A DNA stretch of 64,000 nucleotides, taken from assembly GCA_024760905.1 (NCBI GenBank), contig CM045750.1, positions 18,993,919-19,057,918 on the forward strand, read 5' to 3'. The translations under genes were made by a program, and so were the position numbers. Positions within the stretch are counted from its first letter, which is position 1, and every line of letters begins with the position of its first letter. Under the pieces are notes generated by a model that made no database searches, had not been told where the DNA came from, and saw only the letters and a program-made list of their open reading frames with translations. The stretch comes from Plotosus lineatus (taxonomy: Eukaryota; Chordata; Actinopteri; Siluriformes; Plotosidae). Of the stretch, positions 37,700 to 48,843 are shown in pieces.

Positions 37700-38395
37700 A
37701 TCACAGTCTCCTGCATCTCCAACTTTCCTAAAATGTATTTTTCCCCATACATTTTGCTCCATAAATTCCCTTTAGATTTGAAGTTAAAGATCTGTGGACT
37801 TTTAATTCCATATTCATTCAAGTCAATTCAGAAGCGTAGTTAATTTATATAGTCTTTATTTTTGAGACGATGATAAAATTTCTGTTACAATAAAATGTCA
37901 CCTACATCTCAGTTTTATGAATAAAGTAGATTAAAAGAGAAGTTTAATTTCTTCACCTATTTAAAAAAAGATGTGGGAAAAAAAGAGAGAAATCTGGAAA
38001 TTAAAAGTACCAATGATATCTGACCTGTGATATGCAGTGCCCTGACTAAGACACTGATTATTCCAAAAACCTTCGAAACAAGCAGCTTATCGTTGCTACA
38101 ACAGCCTGAAGGAATAAGATGAAGGATGAAGCTGCTGATCCCAAAAGATTCCACATTTCCCATTTAAAAACATCTGTATCAACTCTACAGAAGGGACACG
38201 AAATGACACCAGGAGAATTCAACAAATTAGTGTCAGGTAACCAAATTGCACATTAGCACAAAAAACCCAGAAAAAAAAAAAAAAAAGAAAAGTTTTTTCA
38301 GCACAAGTGAAATATAGGAGAAAGATCCTGCATACATAATTACAGTCTTACAGCAGCATCACACTATTAACACATTCATGATCACTCAAATGGGG
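37700..38395. other. Unique DNA between rnf4 and the selenot 3' end
   Basis: AT-rich with a poly-A run at 38270-38288. No gene recognised. Confidence 0.4.
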
Positions 38396-38424
38396 GACAT
38401 TTCACAAAAATTTCCTGACTGCCA

Positions 38425-38430
38425 TTTATT
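38425..38430 (-). terminator. Polyadenylation signal AATAAA, selenot
   Basis: 'tttatt' on plus, 180 nt beyond the SECIS on minus, embedded in 'ccaaataaatgg'. Suitable 3' end for the SECIS-bearing exon. Confidence 0.55.
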
Positions 38431-38589
38431 TGGTCATATTTGCTTATGTATCTCTAGTTTCAGCATTTGAAAAGAACATTTTGTGCATCCAGCATCAATC
38501 GTGACCTTCACACTTGCGGACGCATATTACAGCCTGCTGTCCGGTAGAGATGGAGTCAGCCTGGAGGATTGTGTTGCTAGCGAGAGGAA

Positions 38590-38685
38590 GTGTGTGTGGT
38601 GGCAGGAGCATCCAGTCTGCACTCACAGAAAGCTGTTTGCAGTGCAGACCTTCATTAAACCAAGGTCCACAGTCCCTCTCTCCAG
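38590..38685 (-). promoter_or_regulatory. selenot: SECIS element, form 2, of selenot
   Basis: Read on minus: ATGA at 38655-38652 and GGAT at 38613-38610 form the non-Watson-Crick quartet (UGA/GA). Between them a perfect 9-bp helix pairs 'gtctgcact' (38649-38641) with 'agtgcagac' (38623-38615). The apical part 'gcaaacagctttctgtg' has the conserved AAA (38638-38636) followed by a CAG/CTG mini-stem, as in form-2 SECIS. Outer complementarity such as GTGG/CCAC suggests helix I. SECIS binds SBP2 and directs Sec insertion at UGA. Confidence 0.88.
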
Positions 38686-38791
38686 AAAAACAGGTCCAGA
38701 ATCCTGCACATGACAAAAAACACCATTAAGACACAATTCACCACCTAAGACCATATTTAAACTATTATCAATATAACGTATAACTCTATAA

Positions 38792-39092
38792 AATTCACTC
38801 ATTTATCTTCTAAGCCAGGTAATTCTAATTAGGGTCACAGGGAGGCTGGCACCCATCCCAGCTGACTCTGGGTGAGGGTAAAGTACAACCTGAACAGCTC
38901 GCCAGGCCATCGCAGGCATCTGGGGGTGACTTGGAACAGCCAATTAGCCTACTGTGCATGCTTTTTTGTACCTGGAGGAAACCCACACAAGCACTTTGGG
39001 AAAATGCAAACTCCACTCAGAAACACCCATGCTGGGAATTGAACACAGGCCTTTTTTTTGTGAGGCAGATGTGCTAACCACTACACCACCAT
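38792..39092 (-). mobile_element. SINE-B copy within the selenot 3' intron
   Basis: Tail 'gtaattctaattagggtcac', body 'gtgagggtaaagtacaacct', head complement 'gctaaccactacaccaccat'. Confidence 0.8.
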
Positions 39093-39100
39093 ATATATAA

Positions 39101-40397
39101 TACAGTAGGCCCTTGACTATTTGCAGTTTTGCAATCACTCCCCCACATGTTCACGGATAGCTGAGTAACTGTCAAGTGATTCAAATTCAGCCAATGGCTG
39201 TTCTCCCTCCTGCTGATTGGTTGAGATAATGTCCTCATTCGTGCACAAGTTGTCAATGTGCATTTTTTAGTGTGTTTTAATTACCAGTTAAGCTCTATCA
39301 TGCCACTCAAACACAGACTAAGCACCAGAAAAAGGTAATGACGTTGGCTGTCTCCTCTGAAGAAATAAGACTTTCTCCTGAAGAAATGACAATTTCCTCT
39401 GAAGTGACTGAAGAGGAATAATCATCTGAACTGTTGTACAGCACTGTAGTATTTTTCAATTATTATTCCAGTAGAGTACCTAAGTTAATGTTTAGAATGT
39501 TCGTGTGTGAGATTTTATGTACTGTGCATGTTTATCCTTTTGTTTTGTTTATCCAATTTATTACATTTCATGTTCTCTTATGTTCTTTTTGTTATGGTCT
39601 GTGTTTTTGGGGGACTTTGATTTTAGCGGCTGTGCCTCTAACATTTTTCTCTCTCCGCTCCGGCTGAGGAGCGTGGCTAAGCTGCTTGCAGTTGCTCACA
39701 CTTGAATTCAGTCTTCTCATCTACTCCCAATAAACACAAGCATGCTCACTTCTGCATCAGAAGATTAACTCACATCACATCCCTGCTTCCCTGTGTTCTC
39801 TAACTGTTTTCGCCCTGCTCGGGCTGAGCTGCTCGGGCTGATTGCAGTAGCTCACACCTGAATTCCTCTCATTACTCCCTATAAACACAAACCGCATGCT
39901 AACCTCTGCGTGAGAAGATTGTCTCACATCATGTCCCTGCTTCCTTGTGTACTCTCTGGCTCCTGGTTCCAGTGCTTAATGTTTGTGTTTCTCTTCGTCA
40001 CCAGTACTGCAGATAAAGTGTGTGCTTAAGTGCTTCCCCTTTGAATAATAAATCCACTCTGCCATCTCACACTGCCTTCTGCATTCTGGGTCCGGCTGAA
40101 ACTTCATTACGTCACACTTTTATGTTCTTTATATATAAAAATGGAGTAATGATTAAGGAAAACCTTTAATTTTGTACGGTGATATATCACAGTACAAAAT
40201 TAAAATGTTTTTACTTAATTACTACATTAATACTGTAATAATGAGTAAGACTGTCTATAGAATGTGTTTAAGAAGCATATTTTAGCGCATGTAATATCAT
40301 ACATAGGGTTTTACTTCCGGGTACAGAACTCGCGGATTATCTTCATTTGTGGGAGGGACCGGAACCAAACTCCCACGAATAACGGGGGCTTACTGTA
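39101..40397. mobile_element. Tigger-type element, non-autonomous, 1.3 kb
   Basis: Ends 'tacagtaggcccttgactat' and 'cgaataacgggggcttactg' plus TA are diverged inverted termini. Inside, a segment of about 130 bp is duplicated directly (39655-39780 and 39805-39945, sharing 'ctcacat' and 'ccctgcttcc'). No intact transposase. Within the inferred 3'UTR intron of selenot. Confidence 0.65.
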
Positions 40398-41040
40398 AAT
40401 AAACACACGAACCTATTTAAATGGTACCTGTGGTGAATTTGTATTACTAGCCCTTTAAAACAATCATATGTGACGACATCAGCGGTATTGTCAGGCAACG
40501 CCAGTCCTTATCTCTTGTCAAGTACATGTAAGTGCTGCCACACTACCATTACTACATAGTCATGCGAAGTGACATGTTGCCTTCTTAATTGGCTGTTCCA
40601 GCCCTGGTAGTGATGCAAATTCATTGCTTTCTCCTACTGGCTGAGCTGCTTGTTGCAAACACCAGTCTAAGATGACTCATTAACAGCCAATACTGAGCTG
40701 TGCCATCAGGAAAATGGAACAGGGCAAAGCATATGGCTGCACAACCAACAAGTGCAGAAATCACAGTTTTGCACATCAACATGGAATAAATAATCTAGTT
40801 TTGATCTGTCCTCTGGAGGACACAGCTTTAATTCCTTTTGACGCAATCGGTATGCAGTCAAATATGTAAACAATGCACACACACACACGCAGTTATGCGT
40901 CATCTCTAACATCAGCCTTACGTCAATCATGATATCAGGAAAAACATCTTCAGTGCATGGAGAAAAACAAAAAGCCGGTCTCGGTGTAATGCCTTTTATA
41001 CTTGCCTTCCCATCTAGTTATTTCTGCCTGAGCAGCGGCA

Positions 41041-42906
41041 CTACGGCGAGGCGAATTTGAGGCTGTCGACCTGATTCATCTTGAGGTGGTTGTCCAGAAT
41101 GTGGAAGAGCTCTTGGATATTCGGTACATAGCCTGACTGCAGTTTTGACCAAATGGGAACATCTACAACAGGGACAGAGGATGAGAATTGTACAAAAACA
41201 TGTCACACAAAGCAAAGAAGGTACAAAATATATCAAGTCTACACAAGTCCTATAGTCTCGAGGCATAATTTGCTATTGGGTTGAGTGTGTTTATAAACAT
41301 AAACCACCTAAACCTGTTTACCATAACAGCAGGTCTGACAGTAACATCTGAGACAATTATTATATGAAGGCTCTCTGCACTTTATCCATTACACAAATAA
41401 GGCATCAGTAGGACACAATGAATCGGTCACTAAAACCTTTAGCACAAGGGTCGGCCCAAATCAAACCACAGTGGTACCTCTCCTTACGATAGTCCCAGAA
41501 AACGAAAAATCCAGTTTCCGAAAAAAAATTTAATACATTTTTTTGTCTCTGTATATGAAACAAGTTCTCCTTGCGAAATTCGCCAAAAGTGCCATTCAAA
41601 CATTAAAACGCGCCATTCAAACAACGCGCGAGTTGCTCTCCCATTGGCTGTCTCCCAACATCCCGCCCTGCCGGCCTCCCATTGGCTAGGAGGGACGCAG
41701 CTCCCTCCCATTGGCTATCTCCCAATATCCCGCCCTGCTGGCCTCCCATTGACTAGGAGGGATGACGCAGCTCCCTTGAGCAGCAGCTTGTTCATGAGTT
41801 TTTCGAGTGTGCTCATTGCAACTTTAATTTTTGGCTTAGGCTTTTAACCTTGCATAAACATTTGTAAGATTATAACTCTGCTAAGAAGACATGGTCAACA
41901 TGAAGTAAGTACCTTAAAAGATATGCTTTTATAATTTTTAAAGGGTAGTATTGCTGGCCTTGGAACAAATCATGCGTTTTACATGTAAATGTACATGTAT
42001 AATGCGGTTCTACTTACAAAAAATCCAGATTACGAAAAAGGCTCTGGAACGTGAGGTGAGGTATCACTGTATATAATTATGACTGCATTTATTTGACCTT
42101 ATCCTATAATGTCTGGGGTTCCACCAGGTGGCGCAATAGGCGAACCATTGACCTGATTTGGAGCCCAGGCTCTATTATTACTCTGCTACTACTCTAACAA
42201 AACTCACACCAGACTTCAATGTACTGGCTAAAAAGGGTGAACAACACTGTTCCCACTGTCTGTCTGTCTTCCTTCCTTTCAGCTTTTTCCCTTTTTTACT
42301 CGGGAGTCACCACAGCAAATCATCTGATTCGCACGTTTGATTTGGCAGAGGTTTTTACGTCGGATGCCCTTCCTGTCACAACCCTTTTTAGCAAGTGACA
42401 GAAACACACTGACAACTTTGCTGCCTACTCTTTATGAAAGTCAGCAATGTTTTTTTACATGCCTCTCACCATAGACAGTGAGAGACATGGCCCGCCTTTG
42501 ATAACCCAGTTAGCTGCACTGGGGGGCAGTAACAACCCTGTGGAGAGTGGGGCTTGAACCCCCAACCTTTGGATCAGCGATCAGCGTCACCCCTGAGCCA
42601 AAAAGTTTGCCTATCCTGGCTTTAGCAGGACTCTACATTTTGGAATTGAGAATATTTTAATCAACTACAATTACTGTACAGTACTACAATTTCAAAAACT
42701 GAGCTGAATATGATAGTATGACACAATGAGTTTTTTCCTCCCAAGCACGCTGCATCTTTCCATTCAATCAATACTCACTAAAGTGCATAAAAAAATTGGA
42801 CTAATATTCTGAATTGCAGTACAAATAACAAAATACTTTCAGAAACATGAAAGGCTAATAATAATAAATTAATTAATTAAAAAAGTTTACATATATATGT
42901 ATATAT

Positions 42907-42943
<37 letters not shown>

Positions 42944-45456
42944 ACTGTACACACACCATTTAATGTTATCTCAAATGCTCCTGTAGACAGGAACTGGGTC
43001 TCCAGCATGTTACTGAGGAAGAACACCATGAGGCATGAAAATATCTGAAACAGAGAAATGACAAAACATTTCCTGACATTCAGCTTCAGATTTTTATAAA
43101 ATAACGTACATCACAACACACTGTATCTTCATGTACAGGTATTACAGGAATACATTCATAGTCATACAAGCATACCTCCTGTGCTAGTGCTTGTACTAAA
43201 TCAAAGCATTCCATACCTTATTTTCCTGACCCCACGACCAAGCTCTTGGTGTGTTTGTTCCAAGCATATGAAAAGGATTTTGTCCAGTGACAATCAGGGC
43301 AATGGCGAGCAGTTTAAAGTAGGAGATGAAGTTTGCAATGTATCTGTGGAAATCAAACACAGAGGAACAACAACACGACAACATTTACCTACTGGCCTGG
43401 ACAGCAAGTTAACGGAACCACTTACAATCAACAGACACAGCCCAACAAGCAGTTTGTAATGAACTTTCATCATCACAATTATTTTTAAATGCACAATGTC
43501 ATTAATTCATCGTTCATTTTCTCGGTTCATTTTTCGGCGCCCATCCCAACTGACTCCGAGTAAGAGCAGAGTACACCCTGGATGGCTCGCCAGGCCATTG
43601 CAGAGCGGAAACACGCTGACAGCTTTGCAGCTACTCTTGTCGAAAGTCAGCATTGGTTCTTTTACATGAACCTCTCACCGTGGCGGCACGGTGGCGTAGT
43701 GGTTAGCACGTCCGCCTCACAGCAAGAAGGCCCGGGTTCGATTCCCGGCCTGGGCGTTTCTGTGTGGAATTTGCATGTTCTCCCCGTGCTTGTGCGGGTT
43801 TCCTCCGGGTGCTCCGGTTTCCCCCGCAATCCAAAGACGTGCACTGTAGGTTAATTGGCCGTTCTAAATTGACCGTAGTTTCTCTCCTGCAGCGGCACTG
43901 GAACCCAGTCGTATCGGCACTTGCCTTTCCATTGGATCCTTCCGGTGGTGCCGAGACAGGGGGGGGACTTGCTGCTTGGGTAACAGCCTGTCCCTCATTA
44001 TTCCCTACCCAGGCTCTGTGCACTGGGGAGTATCACCAGAGCGCAGCCATAGTCCTTCGGGACTGACGGAGGCCTACGCGCTCACCATAGACAGTGAGAG
44101 ACATGGCCAGCCTTTGATAACCCAGTTAGCTGCAGGGGGGGACGGGGGACGACGACAATCACAACCCATTGAGAGTGGGGCTTGTACCCCTAACCTTAGG
44201 ATCAGTGATCCAGTGCCCTTTACCACCAGGCCACCACTGCCTGTCATTTATTCAGCAGCGTTTTAGTCCTTTAGTCTGTCCAGCTTGTTCATTGTAATTG
44301 GATATGACTAAATTATGGAGCTAAATGAGAAAAATTCAAAAGAAAAAGTACATGGCTATAATAAAATGATGGACAGGCGGTGTACCCAATCACAAATAAG
44401 AATTCTGGGCCATCTTTTCTCAGCGACTCAATAAACTTATGCTCCAACAACAGAAAAACCCAGTGTATCTCTTACTTCGATCATGTTCTAGGTTTTTTTG
44501 CCAAGTAAAGAAAAACATTGCAATTTTGATGATACAATATTTATTTCAGAAGAAAGAACTGACTTGTTGATGAGTTTGGGAGGATAATTGTCCCCCTCGA
44601 TTCGGATGTCCGGGTACAACTGGCTGATGGACCTGGAGTACTCCTGGAACACCTTACTGTACCCTCAGGAAATACTGAAAACAAAACAAACACACATGTT
44701 GACAATACATAATTTAAAAAACCATTTGTGAAACATGATCTCTCCTATTATAGAGTATGAATTTTTAAAACCTGACTGACTGACTGATTCTGCGCGTGCG
44801 CGTCAAAAAGGCAGTGGGTTAGCACGTTAGCTTCGGTCTTCGATGGATTCTTAGATTAACGTCCACTTATTACGTATTAAAATCACGAAACACCTCATAA
44901 AAAGACGTTTTATGTACCGTACCTTCCCTAATTTACTTAATGATGCAACAAAAATAAACCAAATCAACAAGCTATCTTAATTGAGTGCGTACACTGTCAA
45001 TCTGAGGTTCAAGCCCAAATAACTGCTTTAATTCCTATAAGGGCACACTACAGAGAGTGTATATTATTGTAATGACAGCGTATACTGTATTATAGTCGAG
45101 TGTGCTACAGATACATGTAGAGGCATTGGAAACACAACCTGAATTTTTACCGTCAATTTTAACATATTTAGTATTTAAAAATTTTTGTTTAAAGAAAGGA
45201 AGAGTAGAAAAGTGAAGATAATAAGAATCTCTCACCAGTACTGGAACCTTAGTACTGGTCCGGTGTAGAATTTGGTTTTGCTTTGCCTCTGTGTGTGACT
45301 CTCCGTCTCCGGGAAGCCGTTGGAGACCATGCTGCTCTTCGAGGCCTGCTGCTCCATCTGCTCTGTCGCAGTCCGCCCGAGGTAAATATCTCTTACCGTC
45401 ACGGCCGTAAACAACAGTAAAGCTGTTAATATCCCCGTATGACTATAATCGGCCAT
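41041..45456 (-). CDS. selenot2: Selenoprotein T (selenot2-type), five coding exons with in-frame UGA
   Basis: Thioredoxin-like ER selenoprotein with a CxxU redox centre. Coding exons on minus: 45236-45456, 44564-44674, 43217-43343, 42957-43044, 41041-41162; all GT-AG, phases agree, 669 nt, 222 aa. The start MADYSHTGILTALLLFTAV gives a signal-anchor-like hydrophobic stretch (8-20). Exon 1 ends FQY plus two bases; exon 2 gives C74-I75-S76-U77 then GYSKVFQEYSRSISQLYPDI, the selenoprotein T signature. Downstream blocks GQNPFHMLGTN, SWGQENKIFSCLMVFFLSN, LSTGAFEITLNDVPVWSKL and IQELFHILDNHLKMNQ match the family throughout. Human SELENOT is 195 aa; the longer N-terminus and QYCISUGYSKVF wording suggest the fish selenot2 paralogue rather than selenot1 (inference). 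TAG stop at 41043-41041. The UGA must be read as Sec; a matching SECIS lies at 38590-38685. Confidence 0.95.
41468..42072. mobile_element. Tigger-like MITE (CAGTGGTACC family), complete
   Basis: Left 'acagtggtacctctccttac', right 'gtgaggtgaggtatcactgt'; internal inverted 'gaaaatccagtttccg'-type and 'aaaatccagattacg'-type stretches support the arms. The segment 41640-41780 contains a direct duplication ('cattggct', 'cccgccctg', 'tcccattg'). In selenot intron 4. Confidence 0.8.
42240..42600 (-). mobile_element. SINE-A copy, RTE-type tail
   Basis: Left RTE tail complement 'ctttttcccttttttactcg', 'cggatgcccttcctgtcaca'; core 'ctcaccatagacagtgagag'; head complement truncated at 'ggatcagcgatcagcg'. 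In selenot intron 4. Confidence 0.85.
42893..42942. repeat. (TA)n(CA)n microsatellite at selenot exon 4 donor
   Basis: The (CA)n tract ends about 10 nt from the exon 4 donor (42956), so the intron starts with a (TG)n-rich sequence on the transcript. Confidence 0.85.
43510..44240 (-). mobile_element. SINE-A copy interrupted by a SINE-B-headed insert
   Basis: SINE-A halves at 43510-43679 (tail side) and 44081-44240 (head side: 'aaccttaggatcagtgatcc', 'ccaccaggccaccactgcc'). The break falls inside 'ctcaccatagacagtgagag', and 'ctcacc' is repeated at 43674-43679 and 44081-44086. In selenot intron 2. Confidence 0.85.
43680..44080 (+). mobile_element. SINE-B head with an unrelated 3' part
   Basis: 43682-43877 is the best-preserved SINE-B head in the window: A box 'tggcgtagtggttagc', B box 'gggttcgattccc', then 'gtggaatttgcatgttctcc'. 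After 'ttctaaattgaccgtag' it continues for about 200 bp ('gcggcactggaacccagtcg', 'cagccatagtccttcgggac') in sequence not seen in other copies here. Confidence 0.8.
44245..44560. other. selenot intron 2, unique part
   Basis: No further feature seen between the SINE-A copy and the exon 2 donor. Confidence 0.5.
44665..44667 (-). CDS. selenot2: Selenocysteine codon UGA of selenot
   Basis: TGA on minus at 44667-44665, ten bases into exon 2. The frame continues open on both sides through conserved family blocks, and it falls at the exact CxxU position. It is therefore a recoded Sec codon, not a nonsense mutation. Automatic gene callers would end the protein here. Confidence 0.95.
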   Translation of the reverse strand, partial: 

Positions 45457-45560
45457 CTCTGTACCGAAAACCCGACGGGACCGGCGTAAAATGCAACGCC
45501 CCGGCCACTATCAGCAGTGACAGAATTACTGCAGTCTCTGTGATGTCACTCTATCTTTAG
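45457..45560 (-). promoter_or_regulatory. Candidate selenot promoter/5'UTR
   Basis: Immediately upstream of the ATG the sequence turns GC- and CpG-rich ('cccgacgggaccggcgta', 'gcaacgccccggccac') relative to its surroundings, as is usual at a TATA-less start. No specific factor site claimed. Confidence 0.35.
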
Positions 45561-45929
45561 GGTTGCCAGATACGCTGAATGAAATCCCTAGTTCATTTAT
45601 TCCATCACATCCTTACTGTTCTAACTGCTTAATCATTTTAGGAATGTCCATTCCAGCCAAAAGTAGCAGCAGCTACACCCTGAACAGCAGAGACAACAGT
45701 GACACACAAGCACTCATAACCACTTACACACGGCGTTTTGGGAACAGCAAATATCGCCCATGATGCAATGTCTTTAGACTGTTGGAGGACATCAGAGTAC
45801 GCACAATCATAGTTAACAAAAAAAAAAAAAAACCAACAACAAAACCTCCGATTTAGAAAGGACAGATTCATGTGATGGGTCATCTTTGTAAAAAGGGGTC
45901 GGATATGCATGACGTGAGCTGCTTGGATT

Positions 45930-46265
45930 GTCATTCATTCATTTTCTGCAACCGTTTAATCCTAGTTAGGGTCGTGGGGAGGCTGGCACCCATTCCAGCC
46001 AACTCCGGGCGAGGACAGAGTACACCTTGGACAGCTCACCAGGTCATCGTAGAGCGAAGACACGTTGACGGCTATGCAGCTACTCTTGTTGAAAGTCAGC
46101 AATGTTTTTTTTTTTACATGAACCTCACACCATAGACAGTGAGAGACATGGCCGGCCTTTGATAACCCAGTTAGGTGCAGTGGGGGGTAGGGGGCGGTGA
46201 TAACCTGTTGAGAGTGGGGCTTGAACCCCCAACCTTAGGATCAGTGTTCCAGCCCCTAACCACCA
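45930..46265 (-). mobile_element. SINE-A copy, L2-like tail
   Basis: 'tcattcattcattttctgca' and 'cctagttagggtcgtgggg' form the tail; core 'caccatagacagtgagagac'; head-side 'gaacccccaaccttaggatc'. Confidence 0.85.
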
Positions 46266-46679
46266 TCCTTTCACTGTCCAAGCGTGATATGTATGAAAAA
46301 GGACAACAAAAGCTTCCTAAGTTGTTCGCTCATATTCGGGCCACTCTGAATTTGCGGTAGATTTTGAGCAGGACCAAAACTTTTTCCATCTCTGCGAATA
46401 AGGATCATTTACTGAAAATTCGACCGGCTACCTCCGAAAATATACTCAATTACCCTCGAATTGAAATTCGTTTGTACTGTACATTCAGCCATGATTGCCG
46501 ACTGGTGAGTTTTAGAGTGGAAATACCAGACATGGCAACCCTTCCCTTTACCCGCAGACGAAGCATCAGGATGAAGACGTTCTAAATGTTCTCGCTCAAT
46601 TTTCAGATTATCGTTACGGCGCCCTCTGCTGGTGACAAGGCAGTACAGCCATCGAACGACCAACAGACAACACCATTCA

Positions 46680-47024
46680 CACTCACACTTTTGGACAATT
46701 TGGAGCAGTCAGTTTAGCCTAATGTGCATGTCTTTGAGGTGGTTGGAAAAAAAAAACAGAGTACCCAAAGAAAACCCTATTCTTCCTTAATTTCCTTATT
46801 TTTAAAATTCGATTGAATATTAAAAAAAAACAAAAACGGTACACTGAAGCTGCATGAATTAAAGTTTTGCATAATTGCCCTTGTTTTGTGACATTTTTCC
46901 TTAATTTCTTCCCTATTTTTCCTTAATTTCCTTATTTTTTAATTTTCGATGAATATTTTTTAAAAACCCGCGATACACTGAAGCCGTGGGAACTGAAGCA
47001 CGAAGTAGCGAGGGATCACTGTAT
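46680..47024 (-). mobile_element. SINE-B fragment joined to Tigger-like MITE fragments
   Basis: 46680-46780 matches the SINE-B mid-body ('cctaatgtgcatgtctttga'). 46781-47024 contains two overlapping copies of the Tigger-like MITE right half ('cttaatttccttattttt' twice), ending 'agtagcgagggatcactgta'. Confidence 0.65.
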
Positions 47025-47099
47025 GGATCTGCAAAGCCAACAGAATATGGATGGTGCCACCTACACTTCAATACAGCGAGACATATGGGTAGCGCTTAG

Positions 47100-47440
47100 G
47101 GACGGCATAGTGGCGTACAGGTTAACACATCCACCTCACTGCTTGAAGCTCCTGAGCTCGGTCAAGGCAGTTTTGTGTGGAGTTTTGCATCGGTAGGTTT
47201 CCTCCCGGTACGCCGGTTTCATCCTCAAATCCAAAAAACCATGAACATTAGGCTAAATGTCTGTTTCAAATTGCTCTGATGTGTAAATTTGAGTGTAAAT
47301 GGTTGTATGCATCGGCTCTGTGATGATCTGGTAGGCTGTCCAGGTTATACTTTGCCTTGATCCAGTCAGCCGAGATAGGCTCCGGCCTCCTTACGACCCT
47401 AGTATGGATTAACAATTCGACAAATGCATGAAAATATAAT
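47100..47440 (+). mobile_element. SINE-B copy
   Basis: A box 'atagtggcgtacaggttaac', 'cacctcactgcttgaagct', 'ggtttcctcccggtac', and tail 'ttacgaccctagtatggatt'. Confidence 0.75.
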
Positions 47441-47719
47441 TAGTCCTAAGGTGACAAATAATTTTCTTTGGCTTGGACAGTATTTCTAGTTGTAAGGTTT
47501 ATAGTAATGTGATTCCGAATGCATTACTGATTGGAAGTTATAAGGTGGAAGATCTGTGAGGTGCTGGTGATGGAAATGAAATATGCTGTTATTTATAGTC
47601 ACTATAACGTAAGTCACAAACGACACGATATTTCATCGATGAAACACAGTGCTTGATGTCCGTCATTAATGAATAAAAGTCTCATCAGTTACAATTTGCT
47701 GTATGATATACTTCATCTT

Positions 47720-48130
47720 CATCATCTTCCGCTCGTTTCAGGGTCGGGTCACAGGGGAAGCAGTGAGGTCCAGACATCCCTTTCCCCTGCCACTGCCTAC
47801 AGCTCATCTGGGGACTAACCCACCCACCCACACCCACACCCACCCACCCACACCCACATACACCCACACCCACACCCACATACACCCACACCCACCCACA
47901 CCGAGGCATTCCCAGACCAGCCGAGAGACACAATCCCTTCAGCATGTTCTGGGTTGCCCCTGGGGCCTCTTTCTGGTCAGACATGCCTGAAACGACACAC
48001 CAGGGAAACCTTCAGGAGGCATTTTTTACCCAGATGCCCGAGTCACCTCAACCGGATCCTCTTACCGCAGAGGAGCAGCGGTTCTGCTCCGAGCGCCACA
48101 TAGCTGCCCGGGCTTCCCGCCCTTAGAACC
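47720..48130. repeat. Dispersed repeat with a CACCCA minisatellite
   Basis: 47720-47815 and 47900-48125 ('gcattcccagaccagccgag', 'gacatgcctgaaacgacaca', 'gatgcccgagtcacctcaac') resemble a repeat commonly met in teleost genomic sequence, probably LINE-derived (from memory, not verified). Between them lies a hexamer minisatellite (CACCCA/CACATA)n at 47816-47900. Confidence 0.55.
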
Positions 48131-48134
48131 TATG

Positions 48135-48840
48135 ATATACTGTTATTGGAAAATGATCCACTTTGGAAGGATAACATCTCTCATCACCCTATTGTTAAAT
48201 ATATTGCTATAAAAGTATGCTTTAAGTGTTTTATTCTAGAATACCTAGAATTTTATGATATGAAATGTACCCCAAGTACAGTACTGGTAATAGAATTTAT
48301 ACAGGTAATGGACATTGAGTTGCTTGGTCAGCAGGCATAAATAATGCATTGCAAATCAATGCCAGAAAAGAGATTCTGCATTGTTCCGGACATAAAACAC
48401 ACTCAGCAATGCTGAACGCATAAGAAGTGTGACCTCAAGGTACATGTTCCATAGATCACATTGAACTTTACTTTCAGTGAATAATTATTTCAATACAAAT
48501 AATTTAAACATGAATTTTATGTGTTAAAAAAAAAAAAAAAAATAGCCACGTCATAGCCTGAAAACAGATGTACAGTGAGCTGTCAGAATTACACACAATC
48601 ACTATTAATAAAAGAAAAAACCCACCACTATGCTACTGACTTGTGAGAATGGACTATGTGAGCTCGAGCGTCTGGGATGTTTACAAAAATGGCAGAAATT
48701 AAGGTAATTTTTTTGGACAAATTTGTGCGTATGACACATTGGATCTCAGACGGTTCAATGTTGGTCACAATTTTGTAACAATTTTAAATGTGAAATATTA
48801 ATAGCATGTGACAGCATAGTAATGGTGAGCTTGCGTATTC
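48135..48840. other. Unique AT-rich DNA
   Basis: Poly-A at 48526-48542. No gene seen. Confidence 0.45.
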
Positions 48841-48843
48841 CTT

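Larger units (their letters stand above)
38400..38703 (-). other. selenot: Probable terminal 3'UTR exon of selenot
   Basis: On minus, 'gtgttttttgtcatgtgcag' ends at 38704 and is a good acceptor. The following about 300 nt hold a SECIS element (38590-38685) and AATAAA at 38425-38430. Open frames across it (for example 38495-38716 on minus) are not conserved-looking and overlap the SECIS, so they are not called. Assignment to selenot rests on strand, SECIS and the absence of any other selenoprotein gene upstream on minus. Confidence 0.7.
38704..41005 (-). other. Probable 3'UTR intron of selenot with GC-AG borders
   Basis: 35 nt past the stop codon the minus strand reads 'gggaag|gcaagtat', a match to the GC-type donor consensus AG|GCAAGT. 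The acceptor 'catgtgcag' ends at 38704. The interval is filled with a SINE and a Tigger-type element, as expected for an intron rather than a mature 3'UTR. The alternative is a continuous 2.6-kb 3'UTR. Confidence 0.6.

Noticed and set aside
38495..38716. 73-codon minus-strand open frame as a separate gene
   Set aside because: It overlaps the SECIS helix and has no recognisable domain; better explained as 3'UTR.
40680..41040. SECIS candidates directly after the selenot stop (for example around 'agagatgacgcataactgcg')
   Set aside because: Helix or AA spacing does not fit. The element at 38590-38685 is far better.
43682..43760. tRNA gene
   Set aside because: A and B boxes are present but the sequence is the head of a dispersed SINE with no cloverleaf acceptor stem.
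44665..44667. In-frame TGA in selenot as a nonsense mutation
   Set aside because: It sits at the conserved U of CxxU, the frame stays conserved for 145 codons afterwards, and a SECIS is present.
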